Part shown: positions 23,682-36,856 of the stretch, one piece after another
Position numbering within the stretch: the first letter of the stretch is position 1
How the letters are laid out: each line of letters opens with the position of its first letter
Source: Callaeas wilsoni
Taxonomy: Eukaryota; Chordata; Aves; Passeriformes; Callaeidae
Direction: 5' to 3'
Assembly (NCBI GenBank): GCA_013398955.1
Contig: VWPU01001269.1
Span: 69,374 to 133,373, forward strand
Length of the DNA stretch: 64,000 bases
Program-made: the position numbers and the translations under genes
The notes under the pieces: model-generated
What the model was told of the DNA's origin: nothing
The model's input: only the letters and a program-made list of their open reading frames with translations
Databases searched by the model: none

Positions 23682-24285
23682 CCTTCTTCATTTCTTAATA
23701 ATTTCTAACATTTACTTTGCTTCCTGAGACCCACAAATCCAAACTATTTCCCAGGATAATCACCCTTAGAGCTGTGTCTCTCCTCAATGATTACAGCTAG
23801 TTTAGAGTTTAAGACTCAGGGTTACTTTAGAGGATTTCCAGCACCCTCCTCTCCTGTGTCCATCACTTGACATTTATCTATCCTGAATTTCACCTGATGT
23901 TTTCTCACTCAGCCATGGATTTCCAGATGGATTTTTGGCATCTCATCACATTCACCTTTCATCTTTAGCCCCTGAATAATTCGGTATTACCAGCAGGGTG
24001 GACTCATCAGTCTGTCTCCATCCTCATATGAAGATTTCTTCTCCATTTTTCCTCAGTTTGACACTGGATCCTAATCCATCTGTCAAGTGGAGTGGCCCAT
24101 ACAGAACTATGCCATTAGTGACTGCTGAAAAGCCTTGGAAAGCATCATTGCCTGCTAGGATGAGTGATGTGGGAAGAGAAGTAGAAAGAAATTTCCTCTT
24201 ATTCCTGGAAATAAATGACAATTGTTCTAAAAGTCTGCAGACGTCTGGCTATTACATCATCTGAGGCTCTGGAGTTTCCAGCTAA
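22925..24285 (-). mobile_element. ancient CR1/L3-type LINE, about 1.35 kb of 3' region, minus orientation
   Basis: The plus strand reads collinearly with the antisense of the old amniote CR1 3' region. It starts with AGAGAACATAAGGAATGCAT and GGTCAGGCTGGAAGCCCAT (family: agaacataag..., gggtcagaccaatggtccat). Next come CTGCAACAGTAGTGAGAGCC, GGCAAGGAGCTGCGCAGGAT, ACCTGCCAGCCACCAGCTTC and ACTGAGTCTTTAATTATCCT. The run ends with CACTTGACATTTATCTATCC then TGAATTTCACCTG. The order is preserved over the whole length, so this is one insertion broken by a later microsatellite. It carries no intact reverse-transcriptase frame. Confidence 0.7.
23633..23680. repeat. (CTAT)n microsatellite
   Basis: Ten perfect CTAT units at 23,641-23,680 are preceded by an imperfect TTATCTGT. 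It lies inside the ancient LINE and probably grew from that element's ATCT-rich sequence. It is likely to vary in length between individuals. Confidence 0.97.
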
Positions 24286-27200
24286 CAGTCCCTTAACAAA
24301 GGAGCTGCATTTCCTTCAAGGAATTCCACCATTTACACATCTGATATTAATTCTTATTGGGCAAAAACAAGAATAGGCACAAGTGACTTTTCCAGTTGAT
24401 GTTTACTTTTTCCCAGGCCACAAAACATCCATTGACTGTGAAACTCCAATTTGCTGCATAACAAATGCCTGCTTTCGTAATAGGTTAATAAAGCTGTTTC
24501 ACAAATAACAGCACGAGAAGCTACAGATGTTGACCTAAGGAAAAAAAAAATAAATACAAGCAACATTCGGGTTTAATTTGATTATTTATTAAATATTTAT
24601 CGCAGTATCTGAGAACGGAAGGAATTTCATTCTGCCCAGCTGGTCATTCTGAGCTGTTGAGGTCGGCAAAGAAATGGCAAGAGAGAGATCTCGTGCCTCC
24701 TGGGAGTTCTAAACTGCACTTTGAAGCTGCAATTTGGTTCTTTGCTCCTATTTCCCCAACCTTGAGGCAAGGAGGCTGTTTCTTTGCTCACTTACAAGGG
24801 AGAAAACTTTAATTTAGAAAGTGTGGAAAGCACAGAAATCTGGATTTTCAGTAGCCCTGCCCAAGCTTGGTGGTTATAAATGAAATGAGCCAGGAGAAAA
24901 GCCTTGGTCCTGGGGTGTCGGGGCTTGCAGTCCTTGGGATGATCCCTGGGATCCAGACATTCCCTGGGAGCACACCTCACATCCCCTGTTCACCCAGCCC
25001 ACCTCGTGCAGATTTCCTGGATGGGCAGAAAATGTGGCTGAGCACAGAAGGGAATATTGGGGCCGGGAAAGGGAATTAGATGTTGATTACAGTGTAAATA
25101 TTGCCCCTTTGAAGCGAGCAGGTCTGTGTTTGGGCAGGGTCGGATACTCTTTGCTCACAGTTTGAGGCACATCATGAGTTATTTTGTGTTCCTGCCATTG
25201 GGAACATGATTTCATTGCGGCCCATTGCAAAGGGCCAGCTGAGGTAAAGGGCAGGGAAAGGCGTTGGGATGCGGATGCCCTGTGGCCACAGCCTGTTGTC
25301 CAGCTGGAAAATCCCTGGTTTCTGCTGTAACACAACCCAGCCATCAGCCATTTTCCAGGGCAACTGCTGGGTGGAAAGGGCAGGGACATCTGGATATCAT
25401 CAGGGAAGTTCTCTCTGCCGTGCACCATCCCTCCTTGCTCCTTTATGGAGGCTGAGAAGCTCAGATTTGGGCTTTATTCCTGCCTGGGAAGGCTTTATTC
25501 TATCCCTTTCTCCATATTCAGTAGGGTAATAAAGTCAAGACACGAAGAATCTGGTCAATGTTATTTTCCATCCCTACCACACTCTCCAGTGCCCTGTATA
25601 TAAAGGCTGTGTTTTGGAAATAAACCTTTTTTTTCCCTCTCATTTATCCAAATCCTTGTATTTTTCCTAAGCATTCGTTACAGGGAAAAGTCAGTGGGTG
25701 TCAGTGTCATTCAGGATCAGACCAGGACAAGCAGGGCTCTCCTACGTCAGAGCTTTCCAGGGTTTTACCACATTTGGATGCAGCGGATCAGAGATCTGGC
25801 AGGAATCGTTCTTCCGCATCTTCTGTTGGTGTCACTGAGATAGAAAACAGAAAGCATCAGCTTGCAATAAATTCCCAGATGTGCTAAGTACCACACAATG
25901 GAAATCCTTTCGGCAAACTGTCGGGAGGAAGAGACTTCACTAGGAGCAGGGAAGGGCAGCTGCCTCCTCTGAATTTGGCAGATTGGGTTTTACAGCTGCT
26001 CCCCAACCTATCAGAACCTCATTTATCTGCTCCATCCCCACCCCTGTCCTGCCCCTGCTGCAGACAGAGCTGTGCTCAGGCACACCTCAGGATAAGGAGC
26101 TTCATCCCGTCCAGGGGTGGTGGAGCTGTGATAGCAACACCAGTGCTGAGGGCAGTTTCTGACAGTTTAAGGGTTCGGGCAGATATTGTAACAAAAAACT
26201 TTCACCTCGTGCGAGGAACATTTTCTTAACCACAAAAAAAAATATCAGATATTTGTAATTTTCTGAGTTGCCGCCCTCTAGAAAGAACAGCAACTGCCTG
26301 GGTCAGGATGAAGTGTGCTGGACAAAGGGAAGAAAAAGGACACAGCTGTGGCTCCAAGCCTGCTGGAAGCACTTCCATGCCATGCTGAACACCCGGCTGC
26401 TCTGCGCTCAGCAGAGCCAGCGACAGACGTGTTTTTTATGGCCACAGATAACTTTCTTCTGAGCATGAAACCCCAGCGATAAAAAGGCCTTTATTTACAA
26501 GTGGTGGAGCAGAGAGGTTGCAAACTGCATCCCTGAGCCAGCCAAGATTTCTGTCCAGGGGTGGGAGCAGAGTGGGAAGTCAGTGGTATTGGAAATCATC
26601 CATCACATTTTGCCCCTGGCGCTGCTGGGTTCTTTCGCACTCTTTGCCCTGTGAATTTTGCCTGCACAGAAAGAACAGAAATCAAGTAGAATCCAGCTTT
26701 TCATTTATCCCAGGAAAGCTTGATTCTTAACCATCTCTTTAAATGATTTTTTGGGGTGGCTCATATAACTTGGAAAGTCCTGGAGCACCGATCAGGGAGA
26801 GGGGTCCTGCAGTGCCAGCTCCCCTGGCACAGCGGGAGGAGACCCCTGTCTACTCCCATCTGTCCAGACTGGAAAATCCCAGAATATTTCTGGGCTCATA
26901 AATGGCATTATCTGCAAATAACTGCACCCACTGATTCTTTTTTATTTTATTTTATTTTGAGGGGGCCATTTAGAGTTGCATTTTTAAAGCTTACTGTCTG
27001 AAAAGTGACCTGAAGGAGGTTTATTTCACAAGTCCACTCTCCAATTAATCCTACAAACTCATCTAGCTGGGATGCTTCCCACTTTTCTCCTTTCAACGTA
27101 GAAGTAAGGGAAAGGCTGAGAAGGGAGGCTGTGAATGCCTGTAAATTAAGAATAGCAGCATCAGTAAGAGCTCTTAAATCAGGAGGACTTGCTGCACTCG

Positions 27201-28299
27201 CTCCCAGGAGGGAATGTTCCCGGGAATGCCACGTTCCCAGCAGGAACGGCCTCATTTGCATTATGGCAGGACATGGAGACCCAGGTTGGGCTGGAAGGGT
27301 TCAGCAGACCCGCTGTGACAACATGGGCCTTGTTTGCAGACCCTGCTTAGACTGAGCTGACCCTTTCCAGACCCTCCTCCCTGCTCCCAACGGAAGCTTT
27401 GTGGGACGGCACACGGAACCCCACGGCAAGGAATGAAGGTAGAAGAGCAAGAGAGAAAAGGAGGCAAAAAGCATTTGAACCTTCACTGGCTCCAGAATTC
27501 CTATAATCCCTCAGATTTCTCTGTTTTTTAACAGAGGTAGTGAGATTTCAGGCTGTTCTGATTATTATCAAATTGTGGAATGGGTTCTTTTATACATAAT
27601 ATCATTGTCTATTTTTAAAAAGTAATAAAATCAGAGTCAGGTTCAAAATTTGTTGTTTTTCTACACTAACACAATGCCAAAGCACAGTGTTATTAACACA
27701 GGGGTGAGAAATCAGCTGACACGGGCTGTGCTAGCCACAAACCACTGATAAATCCAAAGTACATGGAGGAAAATATCATTATCAGACCAAACTACACACT
27801 CCAACTACAGGCTAAATTATTCCATGATCCCTGATTTTGCGAGATGATAAAATTCATGTTCTTATGAAAGTTCAGCCTCCAGCTTGTAAGGAGTCCAGTG
27901 CTCAGCTCCAAATCCCTTTACAGCAGATAGAAATGACTCATTAACTCCAACACGGCTTGGATCAGGCTCCTCTCTGGGAAACTCCTTAAAAAATGATGGG
28001 AGTTTGCACATGGACAATCCTCTGAAATAATCTCAGTGTTTTATTTGTACACTCGTGTAAAAGCTGAGAAGCAGGGAAGCTGATCTTTTCCCCAGAGACA
28101 GAAAAATAAGGAGAAAATTCTATCCTAATGGAATAATTAATCCTCCTTGGGGGATGAACATTTCAAATCAGAGGAACAATTTACTGTAGGTAATGATTTC
28201 AGGAGCACTGATCCCACAAGAGATAATAAGATTTCAGTTTGAATTTAACAATATTCCTTTAAAAATGTTTCCTATGATTATAAAGCTGCTCTTATGGGT
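24286..28299. other. unique sequence, no gene recognised
   Basis: Frames of up to 113 codons overlap one another and show no domains. GTATATAAAGG near 25,597 resembles a TATA box but has no supporting context. The stretch at 27,500-28,299 has almost no open frame and may be intergenic or intronic. Confidence 0.55.
26938..26958. repeat. (TTTTA)n short microsatellite
   Basis: About four TTTTA units occur as TTTTTTATTTTATTTTATTT. Confidence 0.85.
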
Positions 28300-29120
28300 A
28301 CAGCGTTTGTGTATTAGGCATGAAAAGAGGGAGGGTAATAAGCTCTACTCATTAAAAAACCAGTAAATATTATGCATTTCAACAAATAATTCTATATATT
28401 TTCTTTGTCTTCTGCTTGAAGGTTATTTAGCAATCATTTTAAGTATAGGAAATTATAAGTAAGATAATTTCTTGTAGGGTTTGGGGGTTTCTTTGGTAAA
28501 ACAAAATAAAAAACTAAGATACATCTCTTTTGTGGCAAGAGCTATGCCGTTAAATACAGCAATGTTGTACAGATTAAAGACAACTAAAAGTAAGTGCATA
28601 ATAAAACATAAATATAGAGCTAAAAGTTTCTCCTTTTCATGAGTAAGTCTGATGTCATATATACAAATATCTAATCACTATTAATGATTTTTTAAAGTAC
28701 TGTACAGTGATTTTAGAATGGAACCGATATCTACAACCTTGACAGGAATATAATCCCTTTACTGGCATTTGTATCACTACAAAACACTTGTTTTAAAGGC
28801 TATTTTGTCCTGAGAAGAATATTTTATAATATTAGATTTCCATATATCTTGTGGCTCTTAATGTGTTCTGTGATTTACGACCCATTTTGTTTTTCAGATC
28901 GGGAGCTCTGTGCTTCAAAGAAATACTTTGCCAGCGTTGTTATTCCCTTCTAAAACTCCATTTCAGTGGTAATGTATTTTTAAAGAGTGAAGCCCAAGAA
29001 CAGAAATAGCACAGATTTCTTTTGAAATCTATACAAGCCTTGTACAGTTTTCATGTACAGCCTAACATTCATCATCATCTCCCTGCTGCTTTAGAACCAC
29101 TAATGTTATTATTCCCTTCT
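28300..29120. promoter_or_regulatory. AT-rich block without open frames, CNE- or UTR-like
   Basis: No frame of 60 codons occurs on either strand from about 27,490 to 29,310. The sequence is AT-rich but not simple, with motifs such as TACTGTACAGTGA near 28,698. It could be conserved non-coding DNA, a long 3' UTR or a lncRNA exon. The sequence alone does not decide. Confidence 0.25.
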
Positions 29121-32100
29121 TTTTCTGCTAGGTAGGAATATTAATGAGATATCATTTCCCTGCTTTTGTAAAAATCTCTCTCCTGTTGCTTGTTCAGCGG
29201 ATAAAAACTCCAAAGCCGGAGTAGCGAGACCACGGCCGAAACCCCATCCCCTGAACCCAGCTCTGTAAACTCACAACCCACGCTTCACATTTCACCCCTG
29301 TTCTCTGGCTTTGCTTTCAGCTGCCCCCAAATTTCAGAAGCCAAAATTCCCCCCATTCCACCCGTTCTCGCTGTCAAAGTATCCAGCGCTTTACCGAGGC
29401 AGGTCGGAAAAATCACCGCAAACAAACAATCGAGCAAACTGGTTAAACCCTGGCGAAAAAACCTTCTTAGACATCAGATTTCCTGAGCTTTTTCCCCTCT
29501 CTCGCTGCTCTACTTACTTGTAATTACATCTGGGGCCATTCCTTCCTATTCCACGGGATAAACTGGAATATTCTGCTCGGCAGTTTTGTCTCTAGCTCTT
29601 TAAACACCAGAGACCTTAGAAGCAAACAACCTTTTTTTTTCCTGCCTGTTATGAAATTTTAATGATCTTCCAAGGCTCTCAAAATCAAACTAACTTTCCT
29701 CCCTCCCCCTGCCCCAACAACTTGGCTCCTTTGTACCTTTTGTTTCAGAACTGTGCCCAAACTAAATATACCAAACCGAGAGGGAACTACAGCTTTAAAA
29801 TAGGGGTTAAAGTGGCCCTGTTTTTCCTGCGCCCCTTCCCGCTCCTGGTAAATGCGGGATTTTGCTTGGGGAGCGTTGGAAAAAGCAGGTTGGGGAGCGG
29901 AAAGTGGAGCAGGGATGCAGTCTCTGGGCAGAGAGTCCTCAAAGGGGGTTTCATGGAGGGGATGTGGGCCAAACAGCTTTGTGATGGATGTGTTTATCCT
30001 TAAAACTAAGGTCCCATTCAGCGCCGGGATAGCCGGGACTGGGCGGGAGAAGTGCCTGGGAGGACACGGGGGTGTGTTAAGGAGCCTTGTTCAAGCATTC
30101 CCTCAAGTGCCAGGGCTAAGGTTTCTGTTAAAGGTGATCTGCAGACCTCAAGGATCACTGAGAAGTACCCCAAAAAGGTTTTGTTTAGCTGGGAGAGTGG
30201 AAAACCTCCCTCCGAATCCTTCCCGATCCCTGGGCACAGCTGGGCTCAAAGCGCTGCAATGACAGGGGACCTACGAGGTGACAAAAAATGCTGTAAAATA
30301 AGGAAAATGCCTGGCTAATCCCTGCTGCTGGAATGTATTTTCCCAACTCAGTACTTGTCTGGAGATTTGGGAGCCCTAAACCCTCCCAAAGGTATCTTTG
30401 CAACCCTTGTCAATCCCCTTCACCCCAATAACTCCACATCCACAGTATTTGACTCCTCTGTAACACTTCCCGCTCCCAGTTCTGTGCTGCTCAGGCACAG
30501 ATGGAAATTAGGCCTTTCTGGACGTTCCCTGATTGATGCCAAGTGCTTTTAGTCAGGTTGGAGAGAGCCGGCTGGGAATCCCTACAACGCTGTTCTGTAC
30601 CCCTGAGATACCCCGAGCAGCCATTCCAAGTGGAGTTAGCAGGTTGCAGCCCAAATTTCACCTCAAAATTTGGTGTGTGGAGAGCATCAGAACAAAACAT
30701 GACCTGGCTGGAGGCTGGCAGAGCTTAACCCCACTGCAGCAGCCCAAGGAGTCCTCTGTGCCTCCAAAGGCAGAATTTAGAGAAGGATGATGTGCAGGAC
30801 TCGGGGTGATTAATAGAGATGTGGAATGTGCGCTAGGAATTTCACAGCTTTGAAGGGGGTTTTGTTGTCTCAAAATGAGGGGATCTGACATAATTTCACT
30901 CGGTTCCAGAGGAGGGAGATGGAATTGGTGGATTGTCCTACTGGATTGATGGCTGTCCTGTCCCCATTTTATCGTCCTCATCAGTCCATTGGGATATGGA
31001 TGGAGCAGGAGAGAAGAAACAGCTCTAAGAAAAGTCCAGGGAAAGCATTTGGGGTAAGAAGCAGAGGAAGAATTCGAGGTAACAGTGCAGGTTATGGGGT
31101 GCAGACTCAGGATTTGGGGGATGTTCAAGAAGCCCCAGAGCATCCCTGCTGCCAACAGCTCAGGGACAGCAAGTGCTGCACCCCCAGAAGGGGAGGAAGA
31201 GGCTGCACTTCCCAACTGCCCCCAGCCCTCCTCATTTAGGATTTAACCCTCTGGAAGGGGCCGGTGCAGGGCTGAGTGCGGCCAAGGGCCGGCCTGGGAA
31301 CGGGCTGCGGGTTGGGATTCGCACAGCCCAGTCACTCACTCCCACGGCCCTGGGCAGCATTGTTCTCTAAAAGCAGACATGTTTCCTTCCAAGGAGCAGA
31401 CATGGAAAGAAAAACACACACAAAAACAAATCATCTCGTCCTTCCTTCTCCGGATGGCGCGCAGCCCGCTCCCGCTTGTCACTGAGGCTTGAGGTGGACA
31501 CGATCCCAGTCTGCCAGGGGCGATGGGGGATGAAGAAGTTGTCTCTCCAGTCCCTTTGCCCTGGAAAATCCCCTCCTGGTGATGGCAGACCCAACAAATC
31601 TTTCTCCCCAGCTCCTCCTGTGAGCATCTCCCTGCTGCCAGCCCATCCCAGCACCTGCAAAAGGCAGGCATGGGGTATTTGAGTTTTTCCACATGTCCAA
31701 CTCTTTCTACTCTTTTGGGAAGAATCTGAGTTATCTCATGGCACTGTCAGTCTTTCCTAATATTCACCCAGTGCACTTCCCTGCCTTTCTGTAAGCTTTG
31801 GAGCTTTCCTAGTGTCTTCCAGGGGTTTGGGGGCTGCAGAGTTTTGGTTGGGAAGAAATCACTGCAGAAAGGAGAAACAGCCATGGGTTATTTCATCCCT
31901 GCTCCTGGGCTGCATCCAATCCTCATGGCCTGAAGGCATTGAGGCACTGGGTAAAGCTCTGGACATACAAAAATCTTGGGTGTTTTGGAGGGGATAAACT
32001 TGTCCCTTGTGATGGGATCGGCATCACTTTTCGCCCTGCCTCTGTTATCTGTCCCTCATCATGTATTTTTTTTAAGCTTTCTCTCCTCACAAAATATTCA

Positions 32101-33645
32101 GTAGATCATAACAGGCTCAAAACACAGTTGGGCATCTGTCCCACTGCTGGGGCTTTTGGCTGCTTTTCGGTCATTAAACGGGCCTGGCTCTGCACAACCT
32201 GACAAATACGAGGTGAACTTTACCCCCGGGTCTGCCACCTTCACACAACAAGGGCACATATTCCACAGCTGGGGAGCTGTTATTCGGCTCAGACTGTACC
32301 ACAGGTCAGAATTTATGGCTTTGTTATTATTATGTTTGTGAGCTTTACAGCCACACGGGTCCCGCGGGAACCCGCAGCACTTTCGCTTGGCCGTGTCAGT
32401 CAGACATTCATAACCCACCAAAAAGGAAGCATTGAAAATGCTGGGAATATCCTGTCTAACACTGTCTCTCATCTCTCTGACCCTCAGGTAAGGGCCAGAC
32501 TTTGTTTGCACCCAACAGCGGAGGAAGCTGATAAAGGGCATTAGAGGAACATGGAGAGGGAGTGAAAGGCGATGAACACTCAGCAGCGCTGCTGCCAGAC
32601 ACCTCTGCTGCCCTGTTTGTTCCCTCTAACGACACATGTCCCGAATTTCCTGATCATAACAGTCATCATGTTGCTCTTGGTGTTTTATTGCCCTCTGATG
32701 TGGAGCCAGGAGCTTCACAATGGGAGTTAACCCGGTGTTAATGAGTTTAACCACTCCAGTTCATCTGCTGACTCCTCAGAGCGCTAATGGCTTCGGGGGA
32801 CACAGAGAGGATTGTCACTCAGGGACCATGTGTAAACACACCACACTCTGCCCAGATTTCCCTGTGAGCCACCACAGTCATGCCGGCAACCCAAAGCCTT
32901 TGCTTTTTGGCTCGTGGTTTGTCGTGGAGGGTGTCACGGGTGGGGTAAAATATCTGGGGTGGGAGATTTCCCTGGTAAGTGCCCTGGAGAGATGATAATG
33001 AGCTTCTGTCAGGCTTCCTTGTGGGGACTGCAGTGGGCAAACTTCCGTGCTGCAGTGTGGGTTGTAGGGTCAGTGACACGGGGACAGCTCTGCGGCAGCT
33101 TGGTCCTTCCCCACCAAGCCACAGACTCTTCAGAAAAGTTAAAATATTCCAAACAACAGAAGTCCTCACCCCCAAGGAGCACCAATATCTCCCACCACCC
33201 ACAGCCAAGAGCTGACATTGAACTTACAAGATGTATATAGTAATAAATATGTAAGAGTCCCTGACATACAGCGCTGTGGTTTTCTGTAGCATAGGATAAA
33301 CTTTCTAACCACCTTTTTTTTACCCTCCTGTCTGAAGAAATGATTCCATTCTGCACCTGTCCACGGAATACATCATCTTAATTCAGCATACCTCAGCTCC
33401 TGCTGGGCAAAGGCAACTGGATACCCTCAGGCAAAGGCCAGTCCGGGAGTCCTTTAACCTAATAAGGCAGACAAGGCTACAAAGGCATCTTCAGTTCCCT
33501 TGGATTTTCCTCCAGGGAGGCAGGTGCGGTCTGTCCTTGAGGAGCACAGGCATCTGACATGGCCATGACTGTGTCGTGCCTTTCTTTCCCTGCTGTGTGC
33601 TCCCGTACTACGACAACTCCTGACTTTCCAGCCGAGATAATAAAG
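29121..33645. other. unique sequence, moderately GC-rich, no gene recognised
   Basis: Many overlapping frames of 60-185 codons occur on both strands, including a 185-codon minus frame at 30,658-31,215. None has a recognisable domain, signal peptide context or splice support. Modest CpG enrichment is seen near 29,200-29,460 and 31,255-31,325. No interspersed repeat was identified. Confidence 0.5.
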
Positions 33646-33965
33646 TCACGGAATCCTGCAATTGTTTGGGTGGGAAGGCACCTTAAAGATCAGCGTGTTC
33701 CTGCCATGGGCAGGGACACCTTCCTTTATGCCAGGTTCCTCCAAACCCCATCCAACTTGGCCTTGGACACTTCCAGGGATCCAGGGGCAGCCACAGCTTC
33801 TCTGGGAACCTGTGCCAGGCCCTCAGAGGGAAGAATTTCTTCCTGAGGTCTAACCAAGATCTACCCTCTTACATCTTGAAACTGTTATCAACTGTCTTAT
33901 CTGCACACACTCTTGTCAAAAATCCCTCTCCAGCTTTCAGTAGCCCAATTTTGGGCAGTAATTGC
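33646..33965 (-). mobile_element. CR1 LINE, 3' end, minus orientation
   Basis: The plus strand begins like the reverse complement of a CR1 tail (TCACGGAATCCTGCAATTGT then TTGGGTGGGAAGGCACCTTA). It continues through CATGGGCAGGGACACCTTCC, ACTTGGCCTTGGACACTTCC and AGAATTTCTTCCTGAGGTCT to AAAAATCCCTCTCCAGCTTT. This is the standard order of avian CR1 antisense sequence. It is 5'-truncated at its right end (approximate) and moderately diverged. Confidence 0.93.
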
Positions 33966-36856
33966 CCAGAAAACCTGCAATAGCTGGATTGGTGTAACCA
34001 CCACCTGCCTTCCACCTGCAGATCTCTGTGTCATCCCCTTGCACTGAGGATGGCCCGAAAATCCATGTGCTGAGTGATCAGGGGGGCTGAATGCCCAGCA
34101 AAAATGATGTGCAAGAAAAGGAAACTGGGCCTGATGCTCCTGTCTCATGTCACCACCTGCAAATTCCCAGTGAGACACAAGACGGAGAGGAGCACCTGAG
34201 GAGGGAATGGAGCACCCGAGGAGGGAATGGTGCTGCTGCCAAAATGGCAAAGGGAAGGATTTGCTGAGGACTCAGGACAGTTTTTGTGGGAGAGCAGAAG
34301 AGATTCAGTGTCCCCAGAACCTGCAGGGTCTCCCACATGCGCCGGCAATTCACACTCGGGCTTTTACGAGGTGAGAGGAGCTGCTGGAAGGCTTTTTTTC
34401 CCCAGCTTGTTGGGGAGGCTCAGGCAAAGCCCTCCTGGTAAGGGCAGGCTCTCAGCCCAGGTGTGAGCGACAGCAGTCAGGAGTGCCCGGAGTCTGCACA
34501 TGCCAGCCTGGAGAATGGGCACAGGAGAAGGTCAGAAATGCAATATCTGCTTCATTAAACAAAATAAACCAGCCCTCTGCTCCAGGACACAAGTGCTTTG
34601 CTGCGCTAGGAGAATTTCCCTCTTCCAGGAGCTTCTGAATGGGGGAGCCAAGAATTTGAAAAGGTAAAATAAAAACAACCAAAAAGTAGAAGAAAGATGG
34701 AGCTAAACTTCAGCTCAGTGCTGTGGGCAGAGGGTGAACAAATGCAATCTGCTTTTGTGACACTCAGCACAAAGGCAGAGCTGAGCAGGAAGAAAGGAGG
34801 ATCCGATTTCACATCTCGTCTTAATGAGCCCAACATCACACGTGCCTTTCCCAAGGAGAAAATGCTCTGGCATGGCTGCCTGTGGATTTGTGCACACGTG
34901 GGATAGAGCTGGGTTGAGCTGTGCTCTTTAAGCCCAGCTCCCCACTCGGGCATGTAAATTAATCCTTGTGGGCGCTTGGATTTGCACTTCACACTCTCAG
35001 CGAAATGTTAGACATTTGAGAGCTGCGTGAGAGGGAGAAAAAGCAGCTTTTTGCCTGGCAGCCGGGGTGACCTGGCCTGATTTTGGTCCCGGCACCCCCC
35101 AGGCCCACTCACATTTTTTTTATTCCTCATTACATCCTGCGCGAATTCCTTCTGGTCTGAGAGTTTCCATTCTTGATCTCTGTCCAAAGGTGAGCGTTCT
35201 CTGTTGAAAGTTTGTTCTAAATTGATTTAACTATTTTTAAAAGTGACTCGCTGCTGGATAAATATCCCTTTCCCCCTGCAAATGTGTTTCCCTGATTTTC
35301 TCCTCCAAAAGGAGCAGCAGGGACATAGTAAAACATTTTAGGAAGAATAGTCTGGTTGATACCAAGGGAGCTAAATGAAAGAGAAACAAAGAAAGCAAAC
35401 AGGATATTTATGGCAACTCTAGAGAGCTCTCTGTATGTAGACATCAAAAATAGCCCAAAAATAACAATATTGGCTTTCTGGTCTATCCTCAAACACAGAG
35501 AACAACCTTTGAAAGACTTGGATGCACATCCAAAGCTTGTGTGGGTAACTGCAGATTGACAGGTGAAAGGAAATAATCCTGAGCACATCCTTAACCTGCC
35601 TAAAAGGCAATTTAACTTGTGCACACCCTGGAATACACACACTGCTCTGGGTTTAGATGGAGCTTAGTCATTCACTCCACATTTCCTTGGAGAAAGCTCG
35701 CAGTTCTTCAGGGCAAAGGAAAACGTGACGAAGTTAGGCAGCTCCCGTGCCTTTTCCTGCTGCAAATTTTGAGTTGCTCCCTGTCCTTTTGAAGAACTGA
35801 GTCCATAGTATAGTCTTACAAGAAAAAAAAATACTGTACTTTCAATTTTTTAAATAAACACAAGAAAAAAACCATGCCATGTTTATGTAATTTGCAAGTG
35901 ACTTAAAAATTAAAAATCCCAGTCTTTTTTCCAGTTTAGGCATGGCTAATTTACAGTAAATAGATCTTGCTGCTTTAGCAATTTTCATCTCCAAAAGGGT
36001 CCTACACTGCCCAAATATTCGTTTTTTGCCAAAATAATAAATAAACTGCTCTTTCCCTTTTTGTGCACAAGAATTTATCACTGCTACAGCCTGGGGTCTT
36101 CCAGTGTTGGTCAGAACCTCCTGAAGGGAAGAACTGCCTGAGATACATCTTCCCTGAAGGGTTTTGTCCTTTCTGCTCTTCTCTCCAGCAAATGGATCAG
36201 GTCCTGCCCTAGAAAGCTGGCTGGAACAAGTAAGGCAGTGTTTCAGCATCCATTCTATTTTTCCAGCTGAATTTAAATTTCTTTTTAAACATAAATGGCG
36301 TCATTAGCATCGATTTGTGGATCTGTTAAGATGTAGGTGGTCTCATGCCTTAAATATGAGTGTTTCATTGACTCCACCAGTCTGAAAAATGCTTCAGTGG
36401 GATACAACACCAGGAATTACCATCCAACTCCTCTTTTTTTTTTTTTTTTTTTCCCAAAACAGCTGTGTCACAGATAGCCCTCCCCTCCCCTTGCTCTTCT
36501 GACCTCTTACTCTGCAATCCTCTTGGATTCCCTCCAGGGAAGGCAAATATTCCCTCCACCTTCCCCTGGAATTGAATGTTCCTTTAACCTCGGAACAATC
36601 TTCGGCCACTAAAAATAGACTCCCAATTCCCAACTTTGCCGGCTCTTGTCGTGCCACAACTGCTTTTTGACATTCCGTTCTCCTCAGTGGATCACATGCA
36701 CCGTTCCTGCCTCCTTGCCAAGGCTGACAAAAGCACAACGTGCCACCAAAATTTTGGACAGGAATTCCAAGGACCAGACCCAAAAAAAACCCAACGAAAA
36801 AACCAATGATGCGTTGAGAAGCTTTTCCATACAAAGACCAACAGATGAAAAACATC
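33966..36856. other. unique sequence, several open segments of unknown meaning
   Basis: A 141-codon minus frame (35,217-35,642) overlaps an open plus segment (about 35,345-35,551). A 135-codon minus frame lies at 35,842-36,249 and a 153-codon one at 36,394-36,855. None matches a family I recognise. A T19 run lies at 36,434-36,452. A chance origin is the default. Confidence 0.45.
34189..34228. repeat. 20-bp tandem duplication
   Basis: GGAGCACCTGAGGAGGGAAT at 34,189-34,208 is followed at once by GGAGCACCCGAGGAGGGAAT, a single T/C difference. Confidence 0.93.

Noticed and set aside
25595..25607. TATA-box-like GTATATAAAGG
   Set aside because: No CpG enrichment, initiator or coding exon follows. 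Such strings are expected by chance.
30658..31215. 185-codon minus-strand frame
   Set aside because: No recognisable domain, no splice or promoter support, and rich in Ser/Pro/Leu as expected for antisense chance frames in GC-balanced DNA.
35842..36249. 135-codon minus frame
   Set aside because: Part of it runs through AT-rich low-complexity sequence, and no domain or splice partner was seen.
36434..36452. T19 run as a possible tail of a retroposed gene on the minus strand
   Set aside because: No coding-like or SINE body was found upstream in the minus direction, so it is treated as a homopolymer.
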